NCBI RefSeq assembly: GCF_006442815.1
Contig: NZ_VFVL01000003.1
Span: forward strand, 237,001 to 301,000
DNA length: 64,000 nt
Direction: 5' to 3'
Source of the DNA: Mesorhizobium sp. B2-4-3
Lineage (GTDB): Bacteria; Pseudomonadota; Alphaproteobacteria; Rhizobiales; Rhizobiaceae
Shown: positions 41,736-49,611 of the stretch, piece by piece
How positions within the stretch are numbered: the stretch's first letter is position 1
Layout: each line of letters starts with the position of its first letter
Position numbers and translations under genes: made by a program
The notes under the pieces: model-generated
What the model was told of the DNA's origin: nothing
The model's input: only the letters and a program-made list of their open reading frames with translations
The model's database searches: none

Positions 41736-42509
41736 ATGTCGATGCCGGTCGAAATCGAGCAGTTCATGTGCCGCACCGACAATTTCGGCGTGCTGGTTCA
41801 CGATCCGAAAAGCGGGCAGACGGCGATCATCGACGCGCCGGAGGAGGCGCCGATCCTGGCGGCGATCAAGCGCACCGGCTGGACGCCGACATTGGTCCTC
41901 ACCACGCACCATCATGCCGACCATGTCGAAGCCAATCTGGCGCTGAAGGAACGCTTCAAATTGCGCATCGTCGGCCCGGAAGCCGAAAAGGCGAAGATCC
42001 CCGGCATCGACGAGACGGTTGGCCAGGGGTCGGTCGTGCGCCTTGGCGAGGAAAGGGTCGAAGTCATCGAGACGCCCGGCCATACCGCCGGCCATGTCTC
42101 CTATTATTTGCCGGCCTCGAAGGTGGCCTTCACCGCCGACACGCTATTTGCGCTGGGTTGCGGCCGCCTGTTCGAATGCAAGCCGCCGGTCATGTATGAA
42201 TCGCTGAAGAAACTGGCGGCGCTGCCGGCGCAAACCGCCATCTATTGCGGCCACGAATACACCTTGGCCAATGCCCGCTTCGCGGTGACGGTCGACCCCA
42301 GCAATCCGGTGCTGAAGCAACGCGCAGCTAAAATCGAAGCGCTGCGCGCCGACAACAAGCCGACCTTGCCGACGACCATCGGCGAGGAATTGTCGACCAA
42401 CCCGTTCCTGCGCTGGCACGACCCGGCGATCCGCAAGCATCTCGGCATGGAGAAAGCCTCGGACGCCGAGGTCTTTGCCGAGATCCGCAAGCGCAAGGAT
42501 AATTTTTGA
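41736..42509 (+). CDS. gloB: Hydroxyacylglutathione hydrolase (glyoxalase II)
   Basis: 257-aa metallo-beta-lactamase-fold enzyme hydrolysing S-lactoylglutathione to lactate and glutathione. The THHHADH metal motif is at 57-63; further ligands are in GHTAGHVSYY (His about 115), FTADTLFALGCGRLFE (Asp about 134) and the CGHEYT (His about 173) of true glyoxalase II. The C-terminal glutathione-binding NPFLRW is also present. An alternative start at 41742 exists. Confidence 0.96.
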   Translation: MSMPVEIEQFMCRTDNFGVLVHDPKSGQTAIIDAPEEAPILAAIKRTGWTPTLVLTTHHHADHVEANLALKERFKLRIVGPEAEKAKIPGIDETVGQGSVVRLGEERVEVIETPGHTAGHVSYYLPASKVAFTADTLFALGCGRLFECKPPVMYESLKKLAALPAQTAIYCGHEYTLANARFAVTVDPSNPVLKQRAAKIEALRADNKPTLPTTIGEELSTNPFLRWHDPAIRKHLGMEKASDAEVFAEIRKRKDNF

Positions 42510-42510
42510 G

Positions 42511-42554
42511 GCATATCGCCCAAAGTGTGCGGCGGATTTTGGGATAACGACATG
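42511..42554. repeat. RIME-like palindrome (family B, copy 8)
   Basis: GCATATCGCCCAAAGTGTGC to the complementary GGGATAACGACATGC, directly after the gloB stop codon and before the cupin gene. Confidence 0.75.
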
Positions 42555-42574
42555 CATCAAGACAAAGGATGCGA

Positions 42575-43009
42575 ATGACCACTAGCGCCGCCGAGATCAT
42601 CGCAACGCTAGGCCTCAAGCCGCATCCCGAGGGCGGCTGGTATGCCGAGACCTTTCGCGACGCCGCGGGCGGCTCGCGCGGTCATTCGACCGCGATCTAT
42701 TTCCTGCTCGAGCAGGGCCAGCTTTCGGCATGGCACCGGGTGAAGGACGCGGCCGAGGTCTGGCACTTTTATGCCGGCGCGCCGCTGGCGCTGTCGATGC
42801 ACGGGGAAGGCGCGGGCGTGGTCATCGAACAGGTGCTGGGCACGGCTCTTGCCGCCGGCGAGCGGCCGCAGATCGTCGTGCCGGCCGGCTGGTGGCAGTC
42901 GGCGCGCAGCCTCGGCGAATGGACGCTGGTCGGCTGCACCGTGGCGCCGGGCTTCGATTTTGCCGCCTTCGAGCTGGCCGAGCCGGGCTGGCAGCCGAAT
43001 ATCGCCTAA
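42575..43009 (+). CDS. DUF985-type cupin protein
   Basis: 144-aa single-domain cupin. Family blocks are LKPHPEGGWYAETFRD, STAIYFLLEQGQLSAWHRVKDAAEVWHFYAGAPL with the metal-ligand His/Glu pattern, and the closing VGCTVAPGFDFAAFELA. The ATG at 42575 has AAGGA upstream; an ATG two codons earlier is possible. It overlaps the convergent lysoplasmalogenase gene by 4 bp. No biochemical role is established for the family. Confidence 0.88.
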   Translation: MTTSAAEIIATLGLKPHPEGGWYAETFRDAAGGSRGHSTAIYFLLEQGQLSAWHRVKDAAEVWHFYAGAPLALSMHGEGAGVVIEQVLGTALAAGERPQIVVPAGWWQSARSLGEWTLVGCTVAPGFDFAAFELAEPGWQPNIA

Positions 43010-43677
43010 CTGAGAAGAAAACCCAGCGTGATCGCCAGTTGCGCGGCGTAGTAAAGCCCCCAGACCGCGTACCGCATCCACAGGCGATGCGGCGAGATTG
43101 CCGCGAGCAGGAAGCGCTCGGCCGCCAGCAGCCCGTCCGAGGCGATGAACAGCACCGCGCCGGCAATCACCCCGGGATAGTTCGTCGTGAGCGCCGAAAT
43201 GCCCATGGCGAGGATCGCCGCGACATAGACGGCGACCGGGACGCGCAGTTGCGGGCCGACGCGGCGCCAGAGCGCGGCAAGCATGACGATGCTGAATGCG
43301 GCCATGGCGAGCGCAATCGCGCCCCGCCAGGATTCGGCGCTCAACAGGCCGAGCCCGCCGCCCACCTGCAAAAACAGCGCGATATAGGCGATGTGGCCGG
43401 CGAGAAAGCTCGCCAGCCCGCCGAGAAAGGCCTTTTCGCCGTCGCGCGACAGGAAGGCGTCGCCGGTCGCGCTGAGTGCCAGCGCCGCGACGAGCAGCAA
43501 CGGACCGCCCTGCATGGCGGCAAGCACGGCCAGCAAAGCCACGGCAAGCGTCTTTGCCGCCGTGCGCGTCCATTTCGGCGGCATGTCGAGCGCAAAGGCG
43601 TAGATCACCGCCGCGACGAACGAGAACAGCAGCGTCGCGTTGGCGTTGGCCTCGACGCCGCCGGGAAACGGCATCAT
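43006..43677 (-). CDS. Lysoplasmalogenase (YhhN/TMEM86 family)
   Basis: 223-aa membrane protein with about eight helices. The family signature ALALSATGDAFLSRDGEKAFLGGLASFLAGHIAYIALFL (about 65-103) carries the catalytic-type Asp in GDxxL and the His of GHxxY; IASDGLLAAERFL is the second conserved Asp block. Members hydrolyse vinyl-ether lysophospholipids. It is translationally coupled: the ATG (43675-43677) overlaps the stop of the upstream EamA gene as ATGA. Confidence 0.85.
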   Translation of the reverse strand: MMPFPGGVEANANATLLFSFVAAVIYAFALDMPPKWTRTAAKTLAVALLAVLAAMQGGPLLLVAALALSATGDAFLSRDGEKAFLGGLASFLAGHIAYIALFLQVGGGLGLLSAESWRGAIALAMAAFSIVMLAALWRRVGPQLRVPVAVYVAAILAMGISALTTNYPGVIAGAVLFIASDGLLAAERFLLAAISPHRLWMRYAVWGLYYAAQLAITLGFLLS

Positions 43678-44561
43678 GCGTTGACCTCTTTGGCCGCCGG
43701 CTTGCGCATCAGCAGCGACTTTGCCGCGAGCGTGGCGCCCCCGGTGATGAGCACGCAGGCCGCGAGGATGCGCAGCGACGGCTCGGCGACGCCGGCAGCG
43801 ATCAGCACCAGCGTCGACAAAAGCGGCGCGGCGTAGCTCGCGGCGCCCAGCACCTGGATGTTGCCGCGCTTGACGCCGATGTCCCAGGCGTAGAAGGCCG
43901 CGCCCACCGGCATCAGGCCGAGCCCGATGACGGCCAGCCACTGTCCAAGGCCATCCGGCAGCACCGTCTTCTCAAGCAGAAAATGGCAGATAAGCGACAG
44001 CACCGACGTCGCCGCGCAGAACCAGGTGACGATCGAGGTCGGCACCGACGGGAAGCGCCGCGACAGGAGCGAATAGGACGACCACAACAGCGCGCAGACG
44101 GCGGCCATCGCATAGCCGAAGGCGTAGCGCGCGTCGAAGGCGAGCGCGCCGCCCTTGGTGACGATCAGGAAGGTGCCGGCAAGGCCGAGCAGCGCGCCGA
44201 CGACATGGTTCCAGGCAAGCCGCTCGCCCGGCATCAGCGCCGAGCCGAGCACGATCAGCAGCGGCCACAGATAGGCGATCAGGCTCGCCTCGACCGCCGG
44301 CGCGTTGCGCAGCGCCGTGAAATAGAAGAAATGGTAGCCGAACAGCCCGGCTATGCCGATCACCCAGACCTGCGGCGGAATCTTCTGGCTCCGGTCGGGC
44401 GCCGGCATCAACAGCCGCGCCGCCAGGCCGACGCAGGTGCCGATGGCGAAGGTGATGGCCGACAGCAGGAACGGCGGCACTTGGCCCGAGGCGTCGGTGA
44501 GCAGCGCCAGCAGCGCCCACATGGCGACCGCCGAGAACCCGATCAGTGTTGCGCGCGCCAT
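43674..44561 (-). CDS. EamA-family exporter (YddG-like)
   Basis: 295-aa ten-helix DMT transporter. Two EamA repeats (about 5-140, 150-285) with GYHFFYFTALRNAPAVEASLIAYLWPLLIVLGSALMPGERL in the first and GLMPVGAAFYAWDIGVKRGNIQVLGAASYAAPLLSTLVLI in the second resemble the aromatic amino-acid exporter YddG. It forms a two-gene unit with the lysoplasmalogenase by ATGA overlap. Substrate inferred only from family resemblance. Confidence 0.85.
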   Translation of the reverse strand: MARATLIGFSAVAMWALLALLTDASGQVPPFLLSAITFAIGTCVGLAARLLMPAPDRSQKIPPQVWVIGIAGLFGYHFFYFTALRNAPAVEASLIAYLWPLLIVLGSALMPGERLAWNHVVGALLGLAGTFLIVTKGGALAFDARYAFGYAMAAVCALLWSSYSLLSRRFPSVPTSIVTWFCAATSVLSLICHFLLEKTVLPDGLGQWLAVIGLGLMPVGAAFYAWDIGVKRGNIQVLGAASYAAPLLSTLVLIAAGVAEPSLRILAACVLITGGATLAAKSLLMRKPAAKEVNA

Positions 44562-44594
44562 TCGTTCCCCCGCCGGCGCGCGGTAGCGCCTGAT

Positions 44595-45386
44595 CTAGTT
44601 GACTGCTTCGAACCGTCCCGCGCTGATGGTCAGCGGACCGATCTGGGTCCCGACCGTGGCGCGGATCGGCGCATATACGCCGGATTGGCCGAGCGGTGCA
44701 AACGTCACCAGCATGCGGCTCTTGTTCTTCAGGAAATTCAGCGCCTTGCGGCCCTTGCGATAGCCCGCCACCGGCTCGAAGCCCATCTTGCAGGTCACCG
44801 TGTCGCCCTTATAGCCGGGCACCGAGATCGAGCCCTTGGAGGCATAGGTCAAGGTCAGGTCGGCGCGCATCTCGCCGTCATAGAATTTGACTGTCCGTCC
44901 GCAGACCTTATCCAGGCTGTCGGCGTGGATGACGGTCGCGGCCATGGGATCGAGCACCGATCTCAGGTCGCTATCGCCGAGCGGCACCCAGCTCTTCGGA
45001 TCGCGCTTCTTCGGCGCCGGAACGACTTGCGTGGAGGCGACCGCCCCATTGTTGAAGCGGATGTCGACCATCGAGGTTTTCTTGCCGGACGTGTAATCGG
45101 CCCTGAAGGCATGCGGCTGCATCTGCTTGCCGGAAATCGTGCCTTTCGACGAGATCGTGCCTTTCGTGTCGTCGAAGAGCTTGCCGAGGCCGGCGGCCGA
45201 GACGGTGCCGTCGATGGCATAGCTGTCGCCTTCGTAGCGGCTGGAAAAAGTCGCCCTGGCGATCGAAAGGCCGAGATAGGACACCGTATACTCGCCCTTG
45301 AAGGACTGCGGCGCCGCGGCGGCGAAGCTCGTTGCCGGCACGGCAAGGGCAAGCAGGCTGGCGAATGCATGAGATGGACGGAGCAT
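44595..45386 (-). CDS. DUF3108 periplasmic protein
   Basis: 263-aa exported protein with a signal peptide (MLRPSHAFASLLALAVPATSFAAAA). The DUF3108 beta-rich domain follows (FKGEYTVSYLGLSIARATFSSRYEGDSYAIDGTVSAAGLGKLFDD ...), ending VTCKMGFEPVAGYRKGRK and YAPIRATVGTQIGPLTISAGRFEAV, with two cysteines (about 161 and 200) that may bond. The family is a lipid-binding-like envelope fold of unknown role. It lies divergently upstream of rpmB, 257 bp away. Confidence 0.85.
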   Translation of the reverse strand: MLRPSHAFASLLALAVPATSFAAAAPQSFKGEYTVSYLGLSIARATFSSRYEGDSYAIDGTVSAAGLGKLFDDTKGTISSKGTISGKQMQPHAFRADYTSGKKTSMVDIRFNNGAVASTQVVPAPKKRDPKSWVPLGDSDLRSVLDPMAATVIHADSLDKVCGRTVKFYDGEMRADLTLTYASKGSISVPGYKGDTVTCKMGFEPVAGYRKGRKALNFLKNKSRMLVTFAPLGQSGVYAPIRATVGTQIGPLTISAGRFEAVN

Positions 45387-45519
45387 GGCGGCTGGCGAAT
45401 CCCTGGCGGTTCGGCCGGAACGCAGCGGCTCCAGCCTGGCATATCCCTTCGCGATGGGCTTATACTGTGAAATCCGGCCTTTATATGGAGCGTGCCTGAC
45501 GGCTGGCCGCGTGCCGGAG

Positions 45520-45548
45520 CTTGACGCAGTGGTGAAATGCCACTATGG
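45520..45548 (+). promoter_or_regulatory. Sigma-70-type promoter of rpmB
   Basis: CTTGAC (45520-45525), exactly 17 bp, then CTATGG (45543-45548): a near-perfect alphaproteobacterial housekeeping promoter, 95 bp upstream of rpmB, as expected for a ribosomal protein gene. Confidence 0.65.
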
Positions 45549-45643
45549 AACGCCAACTTTTCCAAAGGCCGCCTGACCGAGACCGCGCGCCGCCCGGCGC
45601 GGGCAGAATGGTTTGGCAGGTTTAGAAACTGAAGGTTAGACAA

Positions 45644-45940
45644 ATGTCCCGCACCTGCGAACTCACTGCCAAGGCAGTTCAGACCGGCAACAATGTGAGC
45701 CACGCCAACAACAAGACCAAGCGCCGCTTCCTGCCGAACCTGGTAAATGTGACGCTTATTTCCGAAGCGCTGAACCAGAATGTTCGCCTGCGCATTTCGG
45801 CCAACGCGCTGCGTTCGGTCGAGCACCGCGGCGGCCTCGACGCCTTCCTAGCCAAGGCCGACGTCAAGGAATTGTCGCAGCGCGCGCGTCTGCTCAAGAA
45901 GCAGATCGCCAAGAAGCTGGCCGAGCAGCCGGCCGCTTAA
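45644..45940 (+). CDS. rpmB: Ribosomal protein L28
   Basis: 98-aa 50S subunit protein starting [40 protein letters not shown], the classical L28 N-terminus. The alphaproteobacterial form is longer than in E. coli (78 aa), with the extra C-terminal helix [21 protein letters not shown]. It lacks zinc-binding CxxC pairs. Monocistronic. Confidence 0.97.
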   Translation: MSRTCELTAKAVQTGNNVSHANNKTKRRFLPNLVNVTLISEALNQNVRLRISANALRSVEHRGGLDAFLAKADVKELSQRARLLKKQIAKKLAEQPAA

Positions 45941-46024
45941 AGCAGCTTTCAGGCGGGGGACGACCGCCTCGAGCCCGGCCAGACCGGTGCTCGAAACAAG
46001 GGCGGGCGTTGGCATGGCGCTCGG

Positions 46025-46053
46025 CTGGTTCCATTACCCAGGATAAAAAAATG
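46025..46053 (+). ncRNA. preQ1-I-like riboswitch
   Basis: Stem P1 is CTGG (46025-46028) with CCAG (46038-46041). The loop is TTC, then CATT (46032-46035), then A and the ligand-position C (46037). An A-rich strand GATAAAAA follows, then AATG (46050-46053), which is fully complementary to CATT and would make pseudoknot stem P2. This is the minimal preQ1-I architecture, in front of a queuosine-precursor transporter. The P2 strand includes the start codon ATG (46051-46053), and the ribosome-binding AGGA is at 46040-46043. Confidence 0.75.
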
Positions 46054-46737
46054 AATTTCCTGACGCGATATTTGCCCTTTGTGGCCGCCATGGCGCTTGT
46101 CGTCGTGGCCTCCAACATCCTTGTCCAGTTCCCGATGCAGGGCCAGGTCGGCGGCCTGTCGCTGGCGGACGTGCTCACCTGGGGCGCCTTCACCTATCCG
46201 TTCTCCTTCCTGGTCACCGACCTCGCCAACCGCCGTTACGGTCCGGCCGTGGCGCGCAAGGTGGTGTTCGTCGGCTTCATGACGGCGGTGACCTGCTCGA
46301 TCCTGATCCCGCCTTTCCTGTTCCGCCACGGCCTGATCGAGTTCGAGACCGCCGCCGACCGACTGGTGCGCATCGCGGCTGCCTCGGGTGCCGCCTTCCT
46401 CACCGCGCAATTGCTAGACGTCACCGTCTTCAACCGGCTGCGCCGGCAGAGCTGGTGGCGCGCGCCCATCGTCGGCACCCTGGTCGGCTCGGTGTTCGAC
46501 ACCATCGTCTTCTTCGGCGTCGCCTTCTCCGCCGCCTTCGCCTTTGCCGGCCCCAATGACAGCTTCGCGCTGGAGACCGCGCCGTTGATGGGCGTGCTGC
46601 CGGTCGAGACGATGCGCTGGGTGTCCTGGGCGCTTGGCGACCTTTCGGTCAAGCTGATCATTGCCGTGGTGGCGCTGATCCCCTACCGGCTGCTCGCCGC
46701 CCGCTGGAGCCAGCCGGCGGTCGCGGTCGGAGCATGA
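46051..46737 (+). CDS. yhhQ: Queuosine precursor transporter (YhhQ/VUT family)
   Basis: 228-aa membrane protein with six helices (COG1738 family) that imports preQ0/preQ1 for tRNA queuosine modification. Conserved blocks are VVVASNILVQFPM, LSLADVLTWGAFTYPFSFLVTDLANRRYGPAVARKVVFVGF (about 38-78, the TYPxxFLxTDxxxxxYG signature) and LVGSVFDTIVFFGVAF. The start is the ATG at 46051, part of the riboswitch pseudoknot. The stop TGA belongs to a family-B repeat. Confidence 0.92.
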   Translation: MNFLTRYLPFVAAMALVVVASNILVQFPMQGQVGGLSLADVLTWGAFTYPFSFLVTDLANRRYGPAVARKVVFVGFMTAVTCSILIPPFLFRHGLIEFETAADRLVRIAAASGAAFLTAQLLDVTVFNRLRRQSWWRAPIVGTLVGSVFDTIVFFGVAFSAAFAFAGPNDSFALETAPLMGVLPVETMRWVSWALGDLSVKLIIAVVALIPYRLLAARWSQPAVAVGA

Positions 46738-46778
46738 TCTCAAAAAGTGGGACTCGGGTTTTGGAAAAGATCATGCTC
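46730..46778. repeat. RIME-like palindrome (family B, copy 9)
   Basis: GAGCATGATCTCAAAAAGTG to the complementary GGAAAAGATCATGCTCC. It contains the yhhQ stop codon (46735-46737) and is followed 15 bp later by a tandem copy. Confidence 0.85.
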
Positions 46779-46792
46779 CAAACAAAAAGAGA

Positions 46793-46841
46793 GAGCATGA
46801 TCCCGAAAAGTGGGACCCGGTTTTTGGAAAAGATCGTGCTC
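46793..46841. repeat. RIME-like palindrome (family B, copy 10)
   Basis: GAGCATGATCCCGAAAAGTG to GGAAAAGATCGTGCTC, a tandem repeat of copy 9, each followed by CAAAC(C/A)AAAAGAGAG. It ends 17 bp before the GTG start at 46859, so it lies in the next gene's leader. Confidence 0.85.
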
Positions 46842-46858
46842 AAACCAAAAGAGAGACC

Positions 46859-47533
46859 GTGATCCCCTGGGTTCAGCTCGATTCGGCCCGCACGCCTGAT
46901 GGCGCGCAGGAACTGCGCCTGAAGCGGCGCGGGGCTGAATTCTCGATCATGCTCGGCACCAACGAGCTGATGAACAGCCGCCTCAGCGGCTCCGAAGAGG
47001 CGCTCGCCAGGCTTTCCTGCGAGCGGATCGCCGACCGCAAGCGGCCAAGCATCCTCATCGGCGGGCTCGGCATGGGCTTCACCTTGCGCGCCGCCCTCGC
47101 CGCGCTCGATCGCGACGCCGCGGTCACCGTCGCCGAACTGGTTCCCGCGGTTGTCGCCTGGGCGCGCGGCCCGATGGCGGGAATCTTCGACGGCAGCCTC
47201 GACGATCCCCGCGTCACCATTCGCGAGGCCGATGTCGGTCATCTGATAAGGGTGGAAAAAGCCGCCTGGGACGCCATCCTGCTCGACGTCGACAATGGCC
47301 CCGAAGGCATCGTCTACAAGGGCAATGATGCGCTCTATGACGCCGCCGGCCTCGCGGCCGCGCGCGGCGCCTTGAAGCCCGGCGGTGTTCTGGCTATCTG
47401 GTCGCAGGGACCGGACAGCCGCTTCACCCGGCGGCTGAAAGAGGCCGGCTTTGCGGTTGAGGAGATCAACACGCGGGCCAACGGCAAGCGCGGCGCTCGC
47501 CATGTCATCTGGGTTGCAGCCAACAGGCCCTGA
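46859..47533 (+). CDS. Spermidine synthase-like SAM-fold protein
   Basis: 224-aa protein with the spermidine-synthase/methyltransferase Rossmann core: ILIGGLGMGFTLRAALAAL (about 65-83), VAELVPAVVAWARGPM (about 91-106), DPRVTIREADV and the acidic DAILLDVDNGPEGIVYKGNDALYD (about 140-163). It lacks the N-terminal beta-hairpin domain and the full polyamine-site motif of SpeE, so aminopropyl transfer is uncertain; a methyltransferase is possible. The start appears to be GTG, with the sequence AAGAGAGACC before it. Confidence 0.82.
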   Translation: MIPWVQLDSARTPDGAQELRLKRRGAEFSIMLGTNELMNSRLSGSEEALARLSCERIADRKRPSILIGGLGMGFTLRAALAALDRDAAVTVAELVPAVVAWARGPMAGIFDGSLDDPRVTIREADVGHLIRVEKAAWDAILLDVDNGPEGIVYKGNDALYDAAGLAAARGALKPGGVLAIWSQGPDSRFTRRLKEAGFAVEEINTRANGKRGARHVIWVAANRP

Positions 47534-47614
47534 CGCCTTTCCAGCCGCAGCTTTACGCTTTGTTACGCCCGATGATGCAGGATCGCGAAAATTCTCCAGG
47601 GCATTGCGACCAGC

Positions 47615-49390
47615 ATGACCGTGCAAGGCACCGGTTGGAAAAACGATCTCCTGCTTGCGTTGTGCGCCACGCTTGTGGTGCTGACGATCAACGCGGTTTC
47701 CGGCTTCCCCACCCTTGCCAACTACGGCGCCGACAATGACAGCATGCTGCGGCTGGTCGAGGTCCGCGACCTGCTCGGCGGCCAGGGCTGGTTCGACCTC
47801 CATCAATACAGGATGGGCGCCCCGGGCGGCTTCGTCATGCACTGGTCGCGGCTTGTGGACACGCCGCTCGCGCTGATCATCATGGCCTTCGATGCGCTCG
47901 GCGCCAGCACCGCCACCGCCGAACGCACCGCGCAGATCATCTGGCCGACCCTGCTCTACGGGCTGACCATATTCGTGCTGATGCGCGCCTCGCAGCGCTT
48001 CGCCGGCGCGAATGTCGCGATGCCGGCGCTCGTCCTGTCGACGGCGGGCCTTTTCTTCCTGGTGATCTACAGCCCGGGCGTGATCGATCACCACAACGTC
48101 CAGCTGTTGCTGACGGCGGCCGGCCTCTGGCTCCTGATGGAAGCGCCTTCCTGGCGGCCCGCGGCCCTTCTGTCGGGCATTTGCGCCGGCCTGACGCTGG
48201 CTGTCGGCATGGAGACCGCTCCCTATGTGGCGGTGCTTGGCATCTGTGCCGCTGTGCTGTTCATCCTCGACGACAATGAGCGCGTCATCGCCCGAGGCTT
48301 CGGCCTCGGATTTGCCGGCATCGCCTCGCTGGTCTTCGTGGCGACCATCCGGCCAGCCGACTGGGGCGTGGCCCAATGCGACGCCTTCTCGTCCTTCCAG
48401 CTCGCGGTTGCCGCGCTGTCCGGCTTCGGCCTGGCGATCGCCGCTGCATTGACCGGGTCGATAACCCGGGCGCGGCTCGGCTTCACGCTGGCGCTTGCTT
48501 TGGTGGTCGCGGCCGCCGCGATGCTGTTCTTCCCGCAATGCCTGGCGTCCCCCTATGCGGGCATGGACGAGCGTATCCGCGCCTATTGGCTGGCCGACGT
48601 GGTCGAGGCGCAGCCCTTCTGGAGCGTCGCCGTCCACCAGCCGAAGCTGATGGCGGCGCGCTATGTGACGCCCTTCATCGCCATCCTGCTGATCGGCTTT
48701 CAACTCCGAACGCGTCGCCTGCGCCGCGAGGAAATGCTCGCCGCCATCCTGCTTGTCGTCGCCTTCGGCGTCAGTCTCTGGCAGGTGCGCGGCTCGACCT
48801 TCTCCGTCGCCTTCGCCGTGTTGCCGCTCTCGGCCTGGATTGCGAAAATCCGCCTGCGGGCGGACGCCGCGCCGTCATTGCGCCTTTCCACCGGCATCGT
48901 CATGGCGTGGCTGGTCTCGCTCAACGCGACCTGGGCAGGGGTCGCGATGGCGGCACAGTCGGTGATCCAGAAGGCGCCGCAGCGGATCAATTCCGATCCC
49001 GATCACGCCGTGACCTGCGGCAAGCCAAGCGACTTCCGCGATCTTGCCGCCATGCCGGCGACGACAGTGCTTGCCTCGTCCAATCTCGGCTCGGGAATAC
49101 TGATGTTCACCCGCCACCGGGCGCTGGCCGGCCCTTACCACCGCAATGTCGGCGGCAACCTTGCCATGCTCGACGCTTTCATGGGAGCGCCGGACGCAGC
49201 GCGCGCCGTCATTGAGCGCGAGCATGTGGGGCTGGTCGCGATCTGCCGCGGCAACACGGAAGAGATATCGCTGGCCCTGGACGCACCGAAGGGCCTTGCC
49301 GCGGCGCTGCTGCGGGGCGACCTGCCGGCATGGCTGGAACTGGACCAGTCGACCGCGGGAAAACCGATCGAGATCTACAAGGTCCGTTGA
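47615..49390 (+). CDS. GT-C-type polytopic membrane glycosyltransferase-like protein
   Basis: 591-aa protein with about 11-12 membrane helices (first at about 11-30) and a soluble C-terminal third (about 425-591). The first periplasmic loop has YGADNDSMLRLVEVRDLLGGQGWFDLHQYRMGAPGGFVMHWSRLVD (about 37-82) and a later loop GVIDHHNVQLLL (about 150-161). This placement of acidic DxD-like and DHHN motifs recalls the STT3/oligosaccharyltransferase and related GT-C enzymes, which use polyprenyl-linked sugars. Precise function unknown. Confidence 0.75.
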   Translation: MTVQGTGWKNDLLLALCATLVVLTINAVSGFPTLANYGADNDSMLRLVEVRDLLGGQGWFDLHQYRMGAPGGFVMHWSRLVDTPLALIIMAFDALGASTATAERTAQIIWPTLLYGLTIFVLMRASQRFAGANVAMPALVLSTAGLFFLVIYSPGVIDHHNVQLLLTAAGLWLLMEAPSWRPAALLSGICAGLTLAVGMETAPYVAVLGICAAVLFILDDNERVIARGFGLGFAGIASLVFVATIRPADWGVAQCDAFSSFQLAVAALSGFGLAIAAALTGSITRARLGFTLALALVVAAAAMLFFPQCLASPYAGMDERIRAYWLADVVEAQPFWSVAVHQPKLMAARYVTPFIAILLIGFQLRTRRLRREEMLAAILLVVAFGVSLWQVRGSTFSVAFAVLPLSAWIAKIRLRADAAPSLRLSTGIVMAWLVSLNATWAGVAMAAQSVIQKAPQRINSDPDHAVTCGKPSDFRDLAAMPATTVLASSNLGSGILMFTRHRALAGPYHRNVGGNLAMLDAFMGAPDAARAVIEREHVGLVAICRGNTEEISLALDAPKGLAAALLRGDLPAWLELDQSTAGKPIEIYKVR

Positions 49391-49611
49391 ATATCGGCCC
49401 GCGGCCATGTCAGCATCGTCGACCGCGTCCCTCGCAACGCGCTCGTTTCGCGCTGATGCAACATCCCTTCGTGATTTAGAGGACCGCGATTGAAGTCGGT
49501 CCCGTGGATCATTGCAATCCAGCCTGTGCTTTGGCTAGCATTTCGCCGGGGCGGCGATATGTGTATTCAGGAAATTTGGATTCGGGGCTTTAGATTGGGG
49601 AGAGGGTATCC
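49391..49611. other. Intergenic region before the oxygenase gene
   Basis: 221 bp without a supportable gene. TTGGATTCGGGGCTTTAGATTGGG shortly before the start at 49612 may contain the promoter, and GGGGAGAGGG is the probable ribosome-binding region. Confidence 0.4.

Noticed and set aside
43476..45470. Very long open frames antisense to or overlapping annotated genes (also 46658-48703 minus, 51522-53507 plus, 56785-58527 minus, 3439-5115 minus, 1-1320 plus)
   Set aside because: They are frame shadows typical of GC-rich codon use: composition is Arg/Gln/His/Asp-rich without domain motifs, and each lies over a well-supported gene on the other strand or frame.
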